The notes beneath the pieces are model-generated. The model did not search any database and was not told the origin of the DNA. It worked only from the letters and a program-made list of their open reading frames with translations. From assembly GCA_028286585.1 (NCBI GenBank), contig JAQBRI010000006.1, positions 80,558-127,908 on the forward strand: a stretch of DNA of 47,351 bases, read 5' to 3'. Source of the DNA: Candidatus Kaiserbacteria bacterium (lineage in GTDB: Bacteria > Patescibacteriota > Minisyncoccia > Phycocordibacterales > UBA2100). This document shows positions 8,273 through 16,416 of this stretch, piece after piece; the stretch's first letter is position 1; each line of letters starts with the position of its first letter. The translations under genes were made by a program, and so were the position numbers.

Positions 8273-11098
8273 TTAATAATTTATTTTAATAAATCCTTTC
8301 TCTGTTGTAACCCCAACCACTCTCATACCAGCTAATTGCAATCTCAGCGGTCTCGTGTCACTACCATCATCGTCATCCAAATCGTCCAAATCTATCGGTT
8401 TACTCATGAGAATAGTAACATCTTTTTTTGGCCGATAGTGGGCCTCGGTGCTCGTAGCATTCGTTCTAATATATGTCGCAAACATATCGTAACTACTTTT
8501 CTTTATGTTCCATTTATAAGCCAAGAGTGTGTTTGAAAAGATGGAGGTACTTGTCGCACTGTTATAGCTTATTGAAACTGGAGTGAGAGAAATCCGTCTA
8601 TCTTTTGCAGGCCATTGCTCGCTGTACTTAAAAATCGTTGTATTACCCGACGCATCTTTTGCTGTAATAGTCGTTGTTGCAATACCTTTTGCAACTTTCT
8701 CTCCTTTCTTTAGAATTGGATAACTAGTAGCGACAGAGGTTGTGGCGTACCCACTGTCATCGGTTGCGGTAACCTGTATGCTTTGTGTACTTGTACTAAA
8801 AGTTAATTGTATCTCCGGAGCTACAGTGTCGAATTGCACAACACCTCCTGCATTGAGACTTTTGTCGACTACACCATCTCCGTTTACATCTATTTTAAGT
8901 GGCGAAGCGTCTTTGATACTTCCGGCAATATCCATGGTGATTATGGTTGATGTGGACACAGGAATGTTTACAAATGTGGTCGATGCGGTCACTGTATTCC
9001 CTGTCATCTCATCGATGTCATATGTTACGTATCCACTGGCAAGACCGCGAAGCACAACATGTAGAGGAGTTGCCCCATTTGAATACGCGTATTTTACTTC
9101 GCCAAACTGGTCGTACGTTACACCCGAGGCATCGTTTTGAATGTATTGATGAGTTGATCCGTCAGTAAGTGTTGTTGTGGCTATACCGGTATGATGTCCA
9201 ATAGAGTCATAAAAATCTAATGAAACTGGGGAGTGGATACGGTATACAAGATGTTTATTGTTAGCAAAATTAGGTGGTACGATTGAAATGTATGTTGTTT
9301 GAAGCGTATTATTCTTCCGAATAAGGTCATCAATGATTGCAGTTATAGGATGCGCTCCCATCATTGTCGAATGATCTATTTTAATTTGTGTGTCTTTTTT
9401 ATATTGATCAATATTAAAATAGTACTTCTCTCCAACGCTAGCGTGTGCACTCGCTTCTACCACAGTTCCATCTCCGTCGAGAGTTATATTTGGCTTGTAT
9501 GTAAGATATGACTTGCTGAAGAGGCAGTATATTGAGCAGCTATCTACATAGGTGATGCCGCCAGGGGTATCAATGCCAACTCCTGCTATCTCATATAGTG
9601 TCGAACTTGCTGGAGGCGTCCAGTTATCAAGAATAGTATGTAAAACCTCTGCCCGAGAAAGTAAATCAAAATTTCCCTTGCTTGGTGAGTTTGTATCCTT
9701 TGGATCTGGCTGTATTCTATTGTCACTTGTACCGGTTACAAAATCCTTGAGTACACTATAAGTATTTATTTTTTCGCCGTAATGAGCACGGAGCGTACTT
9801 GCGGTTATAGATTGTGGATCAAATATAACTGTTGGAGTTAAAACTTTGCTAGTATATGCCGCCGAAGGAAGCAGCGTGTAAGCTGCGGGAACGTTTAACG
9901 CCAGAGTACGCGCTGTCGACTGACTGGCAATAACTCCAAGTCCAATAGTTTGGTCATAACCATGCAAGAGCGATGCAATTGCTTTGGGAGTGCCCAGTTG
10001 CGGAACACCTACGAATACAATGTTATCAATGAGATTTTCTTTTCCCATTGCTTTTAACTTATTTATCAAGAGTTTGGCTACTAATCCTCCGTTGGAATGT
10101 GCGATAATCGTAACCTTGCCGCTTTTAGAACTTGAAGCGAGTTGAAGTAGAGTCTGAATCATATACGACGAAGTAGCGGCACCGGTATAAGAAATTTTAC
10201 CGTCTGTTACAACCCCTCTATCGACCACCTGCTGTAAATCAAGTCTCCAGTCATATGGTGCGGCTTTCCATTCTCGTATTGTTCCGGAAGCAACCTCTGC
10301 ATCCATAGTATCCTCAAAAGTTTTATACACATCAGCTCCGGGATATGAGTCAAGAATATCTTTCGTATATATATCGGATCGTACACTTGTGCCATCGGAA
10401 TTCATAAACAAACTTACCAAGTCACTATCGGTATTTGGTTCCCATAGTTGATCCTCGCAATCCGTTATAATACCTGTGCAATTCTGTCCTCGAGGTTTAT
10501 ACAACCTACTTGCTTCGATGCCAGGGATAAACATCACATTGGAATAACAATCTTGCATGCAGGTTGGTGTTGAGGTTGCAACGGATGGGGTCGTAGTGCT
10601 ATAGAGACCGTTCGCTATTGTGAACTGTGTAAAATAGTTTGGTGAGAGATATCCCTCTACCTGCATACGATAAAGCCCGTCGCCAGTAAGTCCAATTGCA
10701 GAAAGACGTGATGAAATGTCACAGTGCATAGGGTCAGCACATTCATACGCTAGTGCCTGAGCATAGGTTGTTCCCCCATTAAAACAAGATGTACCATATG
10801 AACTCTTCCATGTTGAGCCGCTGTCTACAGACTTGAGGTAGGTTATTGAATTGGTAATAGCATACCCGATAGTATTAGGGCCGTACCAATTACTGAGGAG
10901 TGTGCATTGTGTTGCAGGCGTAATGACATCAGAAAGTCCCCAAGGAGAAAAATCTATAATTCCAGCAGCGGTAGTTGGAACATCGAACTGGGTTTGGGTG
11001 TAAGCAAATGTTACCGGGGGGAGAAAATTGATCACACACAAAGCGGTTGCTATTACAACCCGCATGTAGGCACCCGACCCCTGGGTGATATCTGTCAT
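8273..11098 (-). CDS. Large exported alpha/beta-hydrolase, LCAT/lipase-like, with beta-sandwich tail (941 aa)
   Basis: N-terminal signal sequence (MRVVIATALCVINFLPPVTFA, residues 12-32). Residues about 185-500 form an LCAT-like alpha/beta-hydrolase: VMFIPGIEASRLY opens it, KAAPYDWRLDLQQ is typical of the family, and IIAHSNGGLVAKLL is the nucleophile elbow with Ser335; the candidate acid and histidine lie near LDGDGTVVEASAHAS and KIDHSTMMGAHP. The rest (about 600-880) is Ser/Thr-rich with Ig-like repeats. It probably acts on lipids or acyl esters at the cell surface, perhaps those of a host; the substrate is unknown. The start at 11098 follows TAGACA-N16-TACAAT-N6, so the mRNA is likely leaderless; ATG 11065 is the alternative. 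Confidence 0.85.
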   Translation of the reverse strand: MTDITQGSGAYMRVVIATALCVINFLPPVTFAYTQTQFDVPTTAAGIIDFSPWGLSDVITPATQCTLLSNWYGPNTIGYAITNSITYLKSVDSGSTWKSSYGTSCFNGGTTYAQALAYECADPMHCDISSRLSAIGLTGDGLYRMQVEGYLSPNYFTQFTIANGLYSTTTPSVATSTPTCMQDCYSNVMFIPGIEASRLYKPRGQNCTGIITDCEDQLWEPNTDSDLVSLFMNSDGTSVRSDIYTKDILDSYPGADVYKTFEDTMDAEVASGTIREWKAAPYDWRLDLQQVVDRGVVTDGKISYTGAATSSYMIQTLLQLASSSKSGKVTIIAHSNGGLVAKLLINKLKAMGKENLIDNIVFVGVPQLGTPKAIASLLHGYDQTIGLGVIASQSTARTLALNVPAAYTLLPSAAYTSKVLTPTVIFDPQSITASTLRAHYGEKINTYSVLKDFVTGTSDNRIQPDPKDTNSPSKGNFDLLSRAEVLHTILDNWTPPASSTLYEIAGVGIDTPGGITYVDSCSIYCLFSKSYLTYKPNITLDGDGTVVEASAHASVGEKYYFNIDQYKKDTQIKIDHSTMMGAHPITAIIDDLIRKNNTLQTTYISIVPPNFANNKHLVYRIHSPVSLDFYDSIGHHTGIATTTLTDGSTHQYIQNDASGVTYDQFGEVKYAYSNGATPLHVVLRGLASGYVTYDIDEMTGNTVTASTTFVNIPVSTSTIITMDIAGSIKDASPLKIDVNGDGVVDKSLNAGGVVQFDTVAPEIQLTFSTSTQSIQVTATDDSGYATTSVATSYPILKKGEKVAKGIATTTITAKDASGNTTIFKYSEQWPAKDRRISLTPVSISYNSATSTSIFSNTLLAYKWNIKKSSYDMFATYIRTNATSTEAHYRPKKDVTILMSKPIDLDDLDDDDGSDTRPLRLQLAGMRVVGVTTEKGFIKINY

Positions 11099-11104
11099 GC
11101 ATTA

Positions 11105-11132
11105 ATTGTAACAGTACTATTGTTGCTGTCTA
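11105..11132 (-). promoter_or_regulatory. Promoter of the lipase-like gene (leaderless layout)
   Basis: TAGACA (11127-11132), 16-base spacer, TACAAT (11105-11110), then six bases to the ATG at 11098. The efp promoter has both boxes, the spacing and the six-base gap identical. Confidence 0.75.
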
Positions 11133-11221
11133 CCAGATTAGACACATGAAAATAGCACCGCCATGGTGCCATTCTCAAAATTATTAGTTTGCTGACAATA
11201 CTGTGACCAAGAAAGTAAGCC

Positions 11222-11305
11222 GTGCGCTTTAGTAATTCTGTATCCGTGATACCGACTGACTAAAGCGCACACATGACTACTTGACCCCTGAGAATTCATG
11301 TGTGC
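11222..11305. other. Structured non-coding stretch with two mutually exclusive stems
   Basis: GTGCGCTTTAGT (11222-11233) and ACTAAAGCGCAC (11259-11270) form a perfect 12-bp stem. GCACACATG (11267-11275) and CATGTGTGC (11297-11305) form a perfect 9-bp stem that uses four of the same bases. The 11099-11551 gap holds no gene. Besides these it contains a GCACC/GGTGC hairpin near 11157-11169, a DnaA-box match at 11360-11368 and the terminator at 11439-11468. Confidence 0.5.
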
Positions 11306-11438
11306 ACGGTGTAATGGTAACCCACCTTTCCTAATTTGTTATTGAACAAATTAAACCCATGTGGATAACTTTGATTTTTATGAAAACTTTTCTACAAAAA
11401 ACCTTAGGTATTGCGAGTTCTAATTTTAACAGGTACGC

Positions 11439-11468
11439 AAAAAGCCCCTCCTTTCGGAGGGGCTTTTT
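11439..11468 (-). terminator. Terminator of the S-layer-like gene
   Basis: AGCCCCTCC/GGAGGGGCT with a 4-base loop, flanked by A5 and T5; strong on both strands. It lies about 85 bases after the stop codon. Confidence 0.9.
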
Positions 11469-11551
11469 GTTGTTTGCGTTGTCGCCGCAAACGGGATGAC
11501 TTTTATCTTTTGTTCTTAGCAATAGTTCTCTATGCGAGACTAATCCGAAGA

Positions 11552-14500
11552 TTAGTTACGTACTGAGTAAGTATTGGTTGGGAAGTTGTAGATAAGAGTT
11601 GCATCAAGTGGAGTTCCTGTGCCTGTTCCACCTTGGAGGTCGTACCACTGGAATCCTGAGCCACCAACCAACTGTGATGTGATTGCTGACGTACCAGAGT
11701 TACCAAGTGTTCCACCAACTGTAGCAAACAACTGGAATGTCTTTGATGTTCCTGCTGGAATATCATATCCATTAGTTGTTGTACAAGTGACAGTACCTGA
11801 TAGACCAGCTCCAATTGCACCGTTTGAACATGTGAATTGAGTAACTGGATTACCATTGTCCTTCAATGAAGTTGTAGAAGCAGTTACAGTAGCTCCTCCA
11901 GCTGAAGTAACAGTGAAGGTTGTTGTTGTAGCTCGGACTGCACCAGCAGCATCAGCTGTGATAGTGACTGATCCGATCTGAATTTGACCTGCAGTCAATG
12001 TTCCTGGAGTTCCAGAGACAGTAACTACTGGCTTTGTTCCAACAAGCTTATGTGTTGCTGTACTTGCAGTAGCTACGCCACCAGTGACGATGGTTGTGTT
12101 ACTTCCAGCAATGTATTCAACTTCTGCTGTTGTGAGGCCAATGTTTTGGTTCGCATTACCTGTTTGTGCGTTTACACCTGAAAGGTTAACCGCTACAGGG
12201 ATCAATGCGCCCGAAGCTCCAAGAGCTACTGGGATGTTCAATCCATCGACATCGACAGTTGAACCAACAACAGACTTAGTGACGCCACCTACAGTGACAG
12301 CAGAAATTCCGTTTGTTCCAGTAACGTTGAACTTGATTCGCTTGATTACGATGTCAGATCCAGCTGAAGTTGCCTTCAATGGACCAATGTTGACTCCTGT
12401 TACTCCACCGACAACGTATTGTGCGATAGGAGCAGAAGAATCAAGAGAAACCAAAGCTAGAGTTCCTGCATTCATTGTAACTGTAGGACCTGTGATCTGA
12501 GCTGTTGTACTAGATACATTTGAGGTTGTGCCTCGGTATGTAGCTGTAGCAGCAACGATTACAGTACCAGTTGCAGTTGAAGTATCAGCAAATACATCGA
12601 ATGTCTGTGATCCGTTTGCAGGAACAAGAGTATTCAATGAGAAGTTGTTTGAGTTACCACTAGCTGTATTTGGTTGACCAATTGGTGAGTTAGCGCCAGT
12701 GATGGTCAAGTTTGACAAGTTACTTGTGAGAGCAGCTGTTCCAGAAAGGTTAACAGCAACGTTAGTTACGTTTGCACCTTCTGCAGAGCCAGTCTGAAGA
12801 GTAAAGGAACCAATTTTTACAGAAGTTGTATTTGGAGAAACTGTCTTAGAAGTAAATCCAGAAGTGTTACCAAATGTGACGTTTGTAGAACTGATTGTCT
12901 TGTCGTTGGAAGTTACGCTAGATGTGTTTCCAGTTGCCTGAGAAGTTTGTCCTTGGAAAGGAGAAGCTACGATATCTGCGCGAATTGAACCAGCTGTGTA
13001 GTTCACGTTTGCTGCTGACATAATATCTGCCTTAACCTGAACAATTACTGACTGTCCAGCAGGGATAATCAATGATGATCCGAGACTGAAGTTTACAGTA
13101 CCATCTACTTGGTTCCAAGTTGACTTAGATGATCCGATTGCACCGCCGTTAGCATAGAGGGTCAAGTTTCGAAGACCGTTTGCTGCAGGAGATGTAGATG
13201 CACTTGCACCAAGAACTGGAGTTACGTTAAGACTTTGGATCTTAACATCTTCACCATATGCCTGGAACTTAAACGATGCGATAGCAACGTTTGATGCACC
13301 ACCTACTACCTTTGATATTGATCCAAATGCTGGATCAAGAGTAATAGTCAATGTTCCTTGATTTACAGTAATCTTTCCTGCAGACAAGTTTGAAATTGAG
13401 TTGGTACCTCCTTGAGTAGCGCCAACATTGAAACCAGAGACTTGTGAGTCTTCGGCTACGATGTCGCCCGCGTTCTCGATAGAGATTGTAAAGTCACGAT
13501 TTGAACCACCAACAACATCTGCTCGAAGTTCAAGTGTATGACCACCTGTTGTAAGAGAGATAGGAGCTGAAGTCATATCGAAACCGATACGATTTGATCC
13601 AGAAGTGTTTGACCACACTGGAGGAGCAGACTGCTTAACACCATCGATGTAAAGACCGATGTTTGAAAGCGCATCTGTACTTGCTGAACCAATGTACTTG
13701 AAAGTAATTGCCTTCAAGTTCAAAGATCGTGTTCCAACACTGATTGGTCCTGAGAATACAACGAATCCTGTTGTGCCTGCGTTGATCGTTTGCGCAACTG
13801 GATTTTGTACTCCTGCTGTAGTGAAGTTAAGAGTAGCTGGGTTTGCAAGTGACGTAATGACACGCTGCATACCAACAACATTATTAACGTTCATTACTGA
13901 ACCGCCCAATGGTGTAATGGACATAACGTTAACACCAAGAGTGTTTCCTGATGATACGTTTCCACTTGCAACAGTATCGATATCTGCACGAACTGAAATC
14001 ATTGTTGATCCAGATACGTTGAAGAGACCGTTAGTTGAGTTGAAAGTGATGAGGCCATTTACGATTGATGCTGAGTCAGAGATACGAACGTTACCTTGGT
14101 AAAGGTAAACATTCTTAGCTGTTGAGTCAGTTGATACACCAGTTCGCTGCAAGACCAATGTTCTTACTGAACCTGAACCAGTGAAGGTGAGTTCAGCAAG
14201 ATCAGCAGATGCTTGACCTGCAATGATCGTACCTGTTGGTTGTACAGATGAGAGTGATACACCAAGTGGACCTGATGTAGTACCTCCTGTAGTTCCTCCT
14301 GGTGGGACAGTTGTGGATGTACACATACTGTTTGCAGAAGCTCGAGAAAGAGGACCCCAGTATCCTGATACTGGTGTGATACCTTGAGCTGCCTGGAACT
14401 TCATGACTGCACCCTTAGTTGCTGCACCGAAGTAAGATGTTTCATTACCTACGGAACCTGCTCCTGCGGTTGCGACCACTGCGTTGTGACTATTAAGGAA

Positions 14501-14749
14501 CTTCTGGACTGACATGACCTCGCCTCCCTTTGAACCTACTGTGAGGTTCTGAGTGAAGGTGGTGCAAGATGTCACCGTAGACGATGAACCTTGCATTGAA
14601 GAGATCTGCGCGAGCAGGGCCTGAACTTGTGCTTGCAAATCAGAAACAGCGTCAGCCTTTGCAGTAACTGCAAATGTGAACGATGCGATGATTGCTACAA
14701 CAAGAGCGACTCCAGCTGCGACATTTTTTGTTGCTACTGTTGTACTCAT
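11552..14749 (-). CDS. S-layer-like exported protein with N-terminal peptidoglycan-binding domain (1065 aa)
   Basis: Signal peptide (residues 1-32, ending VTAKA-DA), a short coiled coil (about 34-54, LQAQVQALLAQI), then a peptidoglycan-binding domain 1 (about 64-141: LTVGSKGGEVMSVQKFL, YFGAATKGAVMKFQ, YWGPLSRASANSMC). About 900 residues of Thr/Ser/Val/Gly-rich beta-sandwich repeats follow (repeated forms of TAGQ..IG and SLKDNG). It is probably a cell-wall-anchored surface-layer protein. The start at 14749 (MSTTVATKN) is used because it begins the signal peptide; upstream codons are leader. It has a long 5' leader (about 280 nt) and an rRNA-type upstream element at 15047, which suggests high expression. 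The 3' end overlaps no gene. Confidence 0.88.
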   Translation of the reverse strand: MSTTVATKNVAAGVALVVAIIASFTFAVTAKADAVSDLQAQVQALLAQISSMQGSSSTVTSCTTFTQNLTVGSKGGEVMSVQKFLNSHNAVVATAGAGSVGNETSYFGAATKGAVMKFQAAQGITPVSGYWGPLSRASANSMCTSTTVPPGGTTGGTTSGPLGVSLSSVQPTGTIIAGQASADLAELTFTGSGSVRTLVLQRTGVSTDSTAKNVYLYQGNVRISDSASIVNGLITFNSTNGLFNVSGSTMISVRADIDTVASGNVSSGNTLGVNVMSITPLGGSVMNVNNVVGMQRVITSLANPATLNFTTAGVQNPVAQTINAGTTGFVVFSGPISVGTRSLNLKAITFKYIGSASTDALSNIGLYIDGVKQSAPPVWSNTSGSNRIGFDMTSAPISLTTGGHTLELRADVVGGSNRDFTISIENAGDIVAEDSQVSGFNVGATQGGTNSISNLSAGKITVNQGTLTITLDPAFGSISKVVGGASNVAIASFKFQAYGEDVKIQSLNVTPVLGASASTSPAANGLRNLTLYANGGAIGSSKSTWNQVDGTVNFSLGSSLIIPAGQSVIVQVKADIMSAANVNYTAGSIRADIVASPFQGQTSQATGNTSSVTSNDKTISSTNVTFGNTSGFTSKTVSPNTTSVKIGSFTLQTGSAEGANVTNVAVNLSGTAALTSNLSNLTITGANSPIGQPNTASGNSNNFSLNTLVPANGSQTFDVFADTSTATGTVIVAATATYRGTTSNVSSTTAQITGPTVTMNAGTLALVSLDSSAPIAQYVVGGVTGVNIGPLKATSAGSDIVIKRIKFNVTGTNGISAVTVGGVTKSVVGSTVDVDGLNIPVALGASGALIPVAVNLSGVNAQTGNANQNIGLTTAEVEYIAGSNTTIVTGGVATASTATHKLVGTKPVVTVSGTPGTLTAGQIQIGSVTITADAAGAVRATTTTFTVTSAGGATVTASTTSLKDNGNPVTQFTCSNGAIGAGLSGTVTCTTTNGYDIPAGTSKTFQLFATVGGTLGNSGTSAITSQLVGGSGFQWYDLQGGTGTGTPLDATLIYNFPTNTYSVRN

Positions 14750-15046
14750 AATTGAGATAATAAGACTTTTGTCTTCTCTAATAATTAACTTATAACTGAA
14801 GACTCTAATAATGGAGTGTATGGATAAGGGGCGCACCCTTAGAGAACACACACTACAAACATGGCTATCTCTTCTCGAAGTAACAACAACATAAATGCTG
14901 TCATTACATGAGTGAGGTTAGCACCGATATGGGAAGGAGTTTCGGCGTGACTGTCATACTGAACCCGAAGTTTTATACAGCGGGCACCATTGCATTTTGT
15001 GCAACAGAAAATAAACATGTGAATATATGTTCACGCTTTTCTTTCA

Positions 15047-15061
15047 TTATTCGTGTGTCAA
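15047..15061 (-). promoter_or_regulatory. rRNA-promoter-like element, copy C, upstream of the S-layer-like gene
   Basis: TTGACACACGAATAA, identical over 15 bases to the -35 region of the 23S promoter. Here no convincing -10 sits at 16-18 bases; CATATA comes 26 bases later inside a GTGAA/TTCAC hairpin. It is a promoter element or protein-binding site whose spacing differs from the rRNA copies. Confidence 0.45.
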
Positions 15062-15063
15062 AG

Positions 15064-15487
15064 ATCGGGTAGTTACTGAACTACCACTAACACAGAGTTG
15101 CGTCAGTAACGTAATGATACCCTAGTATCGTAAAGCTACTACTACGCTGACTGCTACTTTGTGGATAACCCATATATAGAGAAAGATATGCATCTCGTCT
15201 ATATATAGACTACACGCACAACAATATCGAAGATTAGCCAATAAGTCAACGATAATGCCCTTGATACTCGCCCTCAGGAAAGGAGTCCTTTCCACTGCAA
15301 AAGGTCCTATTTTTAACCGTTATCCATATGGTACTACATATAGATGAATGAGGTTTGTTAAGGAGATCTCTATACAATTGAGTCTATATGCTGATAAACA
15401 TATTAGAGGAGTGAGTTCATGCGGAATTGCACATGGTAGGTCAAACAGAAATGGCCCTTTAAGCATGACGGGTGAACACCCTTTTAC
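15064..15487. other. Gene-free stretch with DnaA-box match and inverted repeats
   Basis: No credible gene was found; the only longer frames lack support. A perfect DnaA-box sequence TTATCCACA lies on the minus strand at 15160-15168. GTTACTGAC/GTTCAGTAAC (about 15069-15109) and TATATAGA/TCTATATA (about 15173-15208) form hairpins, and GGAAAGGAGTCCTTTCC (about 15278-15294) is a near-perfect palindrome. It separates the S-layer-like gene from the helical-bundle gene. Confidence 0.4.
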
Positions 15488-16267
15488 TTACTTGACCGAA
15501 TATGTGCTCCAGCGCTTTGAACCAGACTTAACCACTAGACCCTGCGAGACTAGGTTAAATAATTCTCTCTGAATCATCTTTTCGCTGTATTCAGGAATAT
15601 GAATCGCGATGTCTTTAATACCGCTTAATCCTTGTTCCTTTAGGATAGCAAAGATTGCCTCACTTCGATTACCTTTTGATTGAGGCTTAGGCGGAGTATA
15701 AGGGACAGAATTAGACATAACGGACACTTCATCTTTAGTACTGTTTGTGTCCTTTATAATGTCCTTTATGCTTGGTGTTGAGTAGTTTGTGTTTGAACCA
15801 TATCGTACATCAGACAGTTCCTCTCTGGACAGGTGGATACTTTCGGACAGTGTTGATCGTCGGGCGTTCTCAATAAAAGACCCCAGCTCATCAAAGGCAT
15901 CTGAAAGGATGTCGGCATTTTCGAAGGAAACAAATCCCGAGACAGCAAGAATTCGTATCATAGAAATGGTACGTCTGATCTCTGACTCTACCTTTGATAC
16001 GGAGTCTGCTCCGACAGTTCGGAGTGCATCTCTCATATTGAGAATGGAATCAAGAATCAGAATAGTGGACTCCCGCAAAGAGTGGCGTATTGGTTCTTCG
16101 TGGTCAATATGCTTGGTTATGAGATAGGTCGCTGAAACAAGTCTTTCGGCATGAAAATAGGCCCGTTCTGCCATTTTGTTATCACCAAAGGGACTCAATT
16201 TTAATGTCTTTTTGTTAACAAATTGAGATATTTTTTCTGTCTGTGATTTGTCCTTTATGATATTCAT
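15488..16267 (-). CDS. Helical-bundle protein with C-terminal winged helix (259 aa)
   Basis: Residues about 30-140 are predicted to be an all-alpha four-helix bundle (AERAYFHAERLVSATYLI, STILILDSILNMRDAL, SEIRRTISMIRILAVSG, DILSDAFDELGSFIENA), reminiscent of the bundle proteins found with 23S intervening sequences and retroelements (Avd-like). A low-complexity linker follows (about 150-200). The end (NRSEAIFAILKEQGLSG to KSGSKRWSTYSVK) is a winged helix with SEKMIQREL as recognition helix, a form frequent in Parcubacteria. It is divergent from ftsK, with an inverted repeat at 16286-16299 just upstream of its start that could be its own operator. The function is unknown. Confidence 0.7.
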   Translation of the reverse strand: MNIIKDKSQTEKISQFVNKKTLKLSPFGDNKMAERAYFHAERLVSATYLITKHIDHEEPIRHSLRESTILILDSILNMRDALRTVGADSVSKVESEIRRTISMIRILAVSGFVSFENADILSDAFDELGSFIENARRSTLSESIHLSREELSDVRYGSNTNYSTPSIKDIIKDTNSTKDEVSVMSNSVPYTPPKPQSKGNRSEAIFAILKEQGLSGIKDIAIHIPEYSEKMIQRELFNLVSQGLVVKSGSKRWSTYSVK

Positions 16268-16285
16268 GATTTTTTACTCTTGTCT

Positions 16286-16299
16286 CTAACTTGAGTTAG
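16286..16299. promoter_or_regulatory. Inverted repeat, possible operator
   Basis: CTAACT-TG-AGTTAG, a perfect 6-2-6 inverted repeat about 20 bases upstream of the winged-helix gene and in the divergent ftsK intergenic region. Operator function is inferred from symmetry and position. Confidence 0.35.
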
Positions 16300-16416
16300 C
16301 TTAAATGTACATCAATACCTCTGGGGTGTCCAATATATGACAATTTCTGAATATATCCATATATAGCTGTATATATCGGTCACAATATTGTTATTTACAT
16401 GGTAGAATTGCCTGCA

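Noticed and set aside
15064-15487. Replication origin
   Set aside because: Only one perfect DnaA box and no dnaA/dnaN here; noted as a finding but not called.
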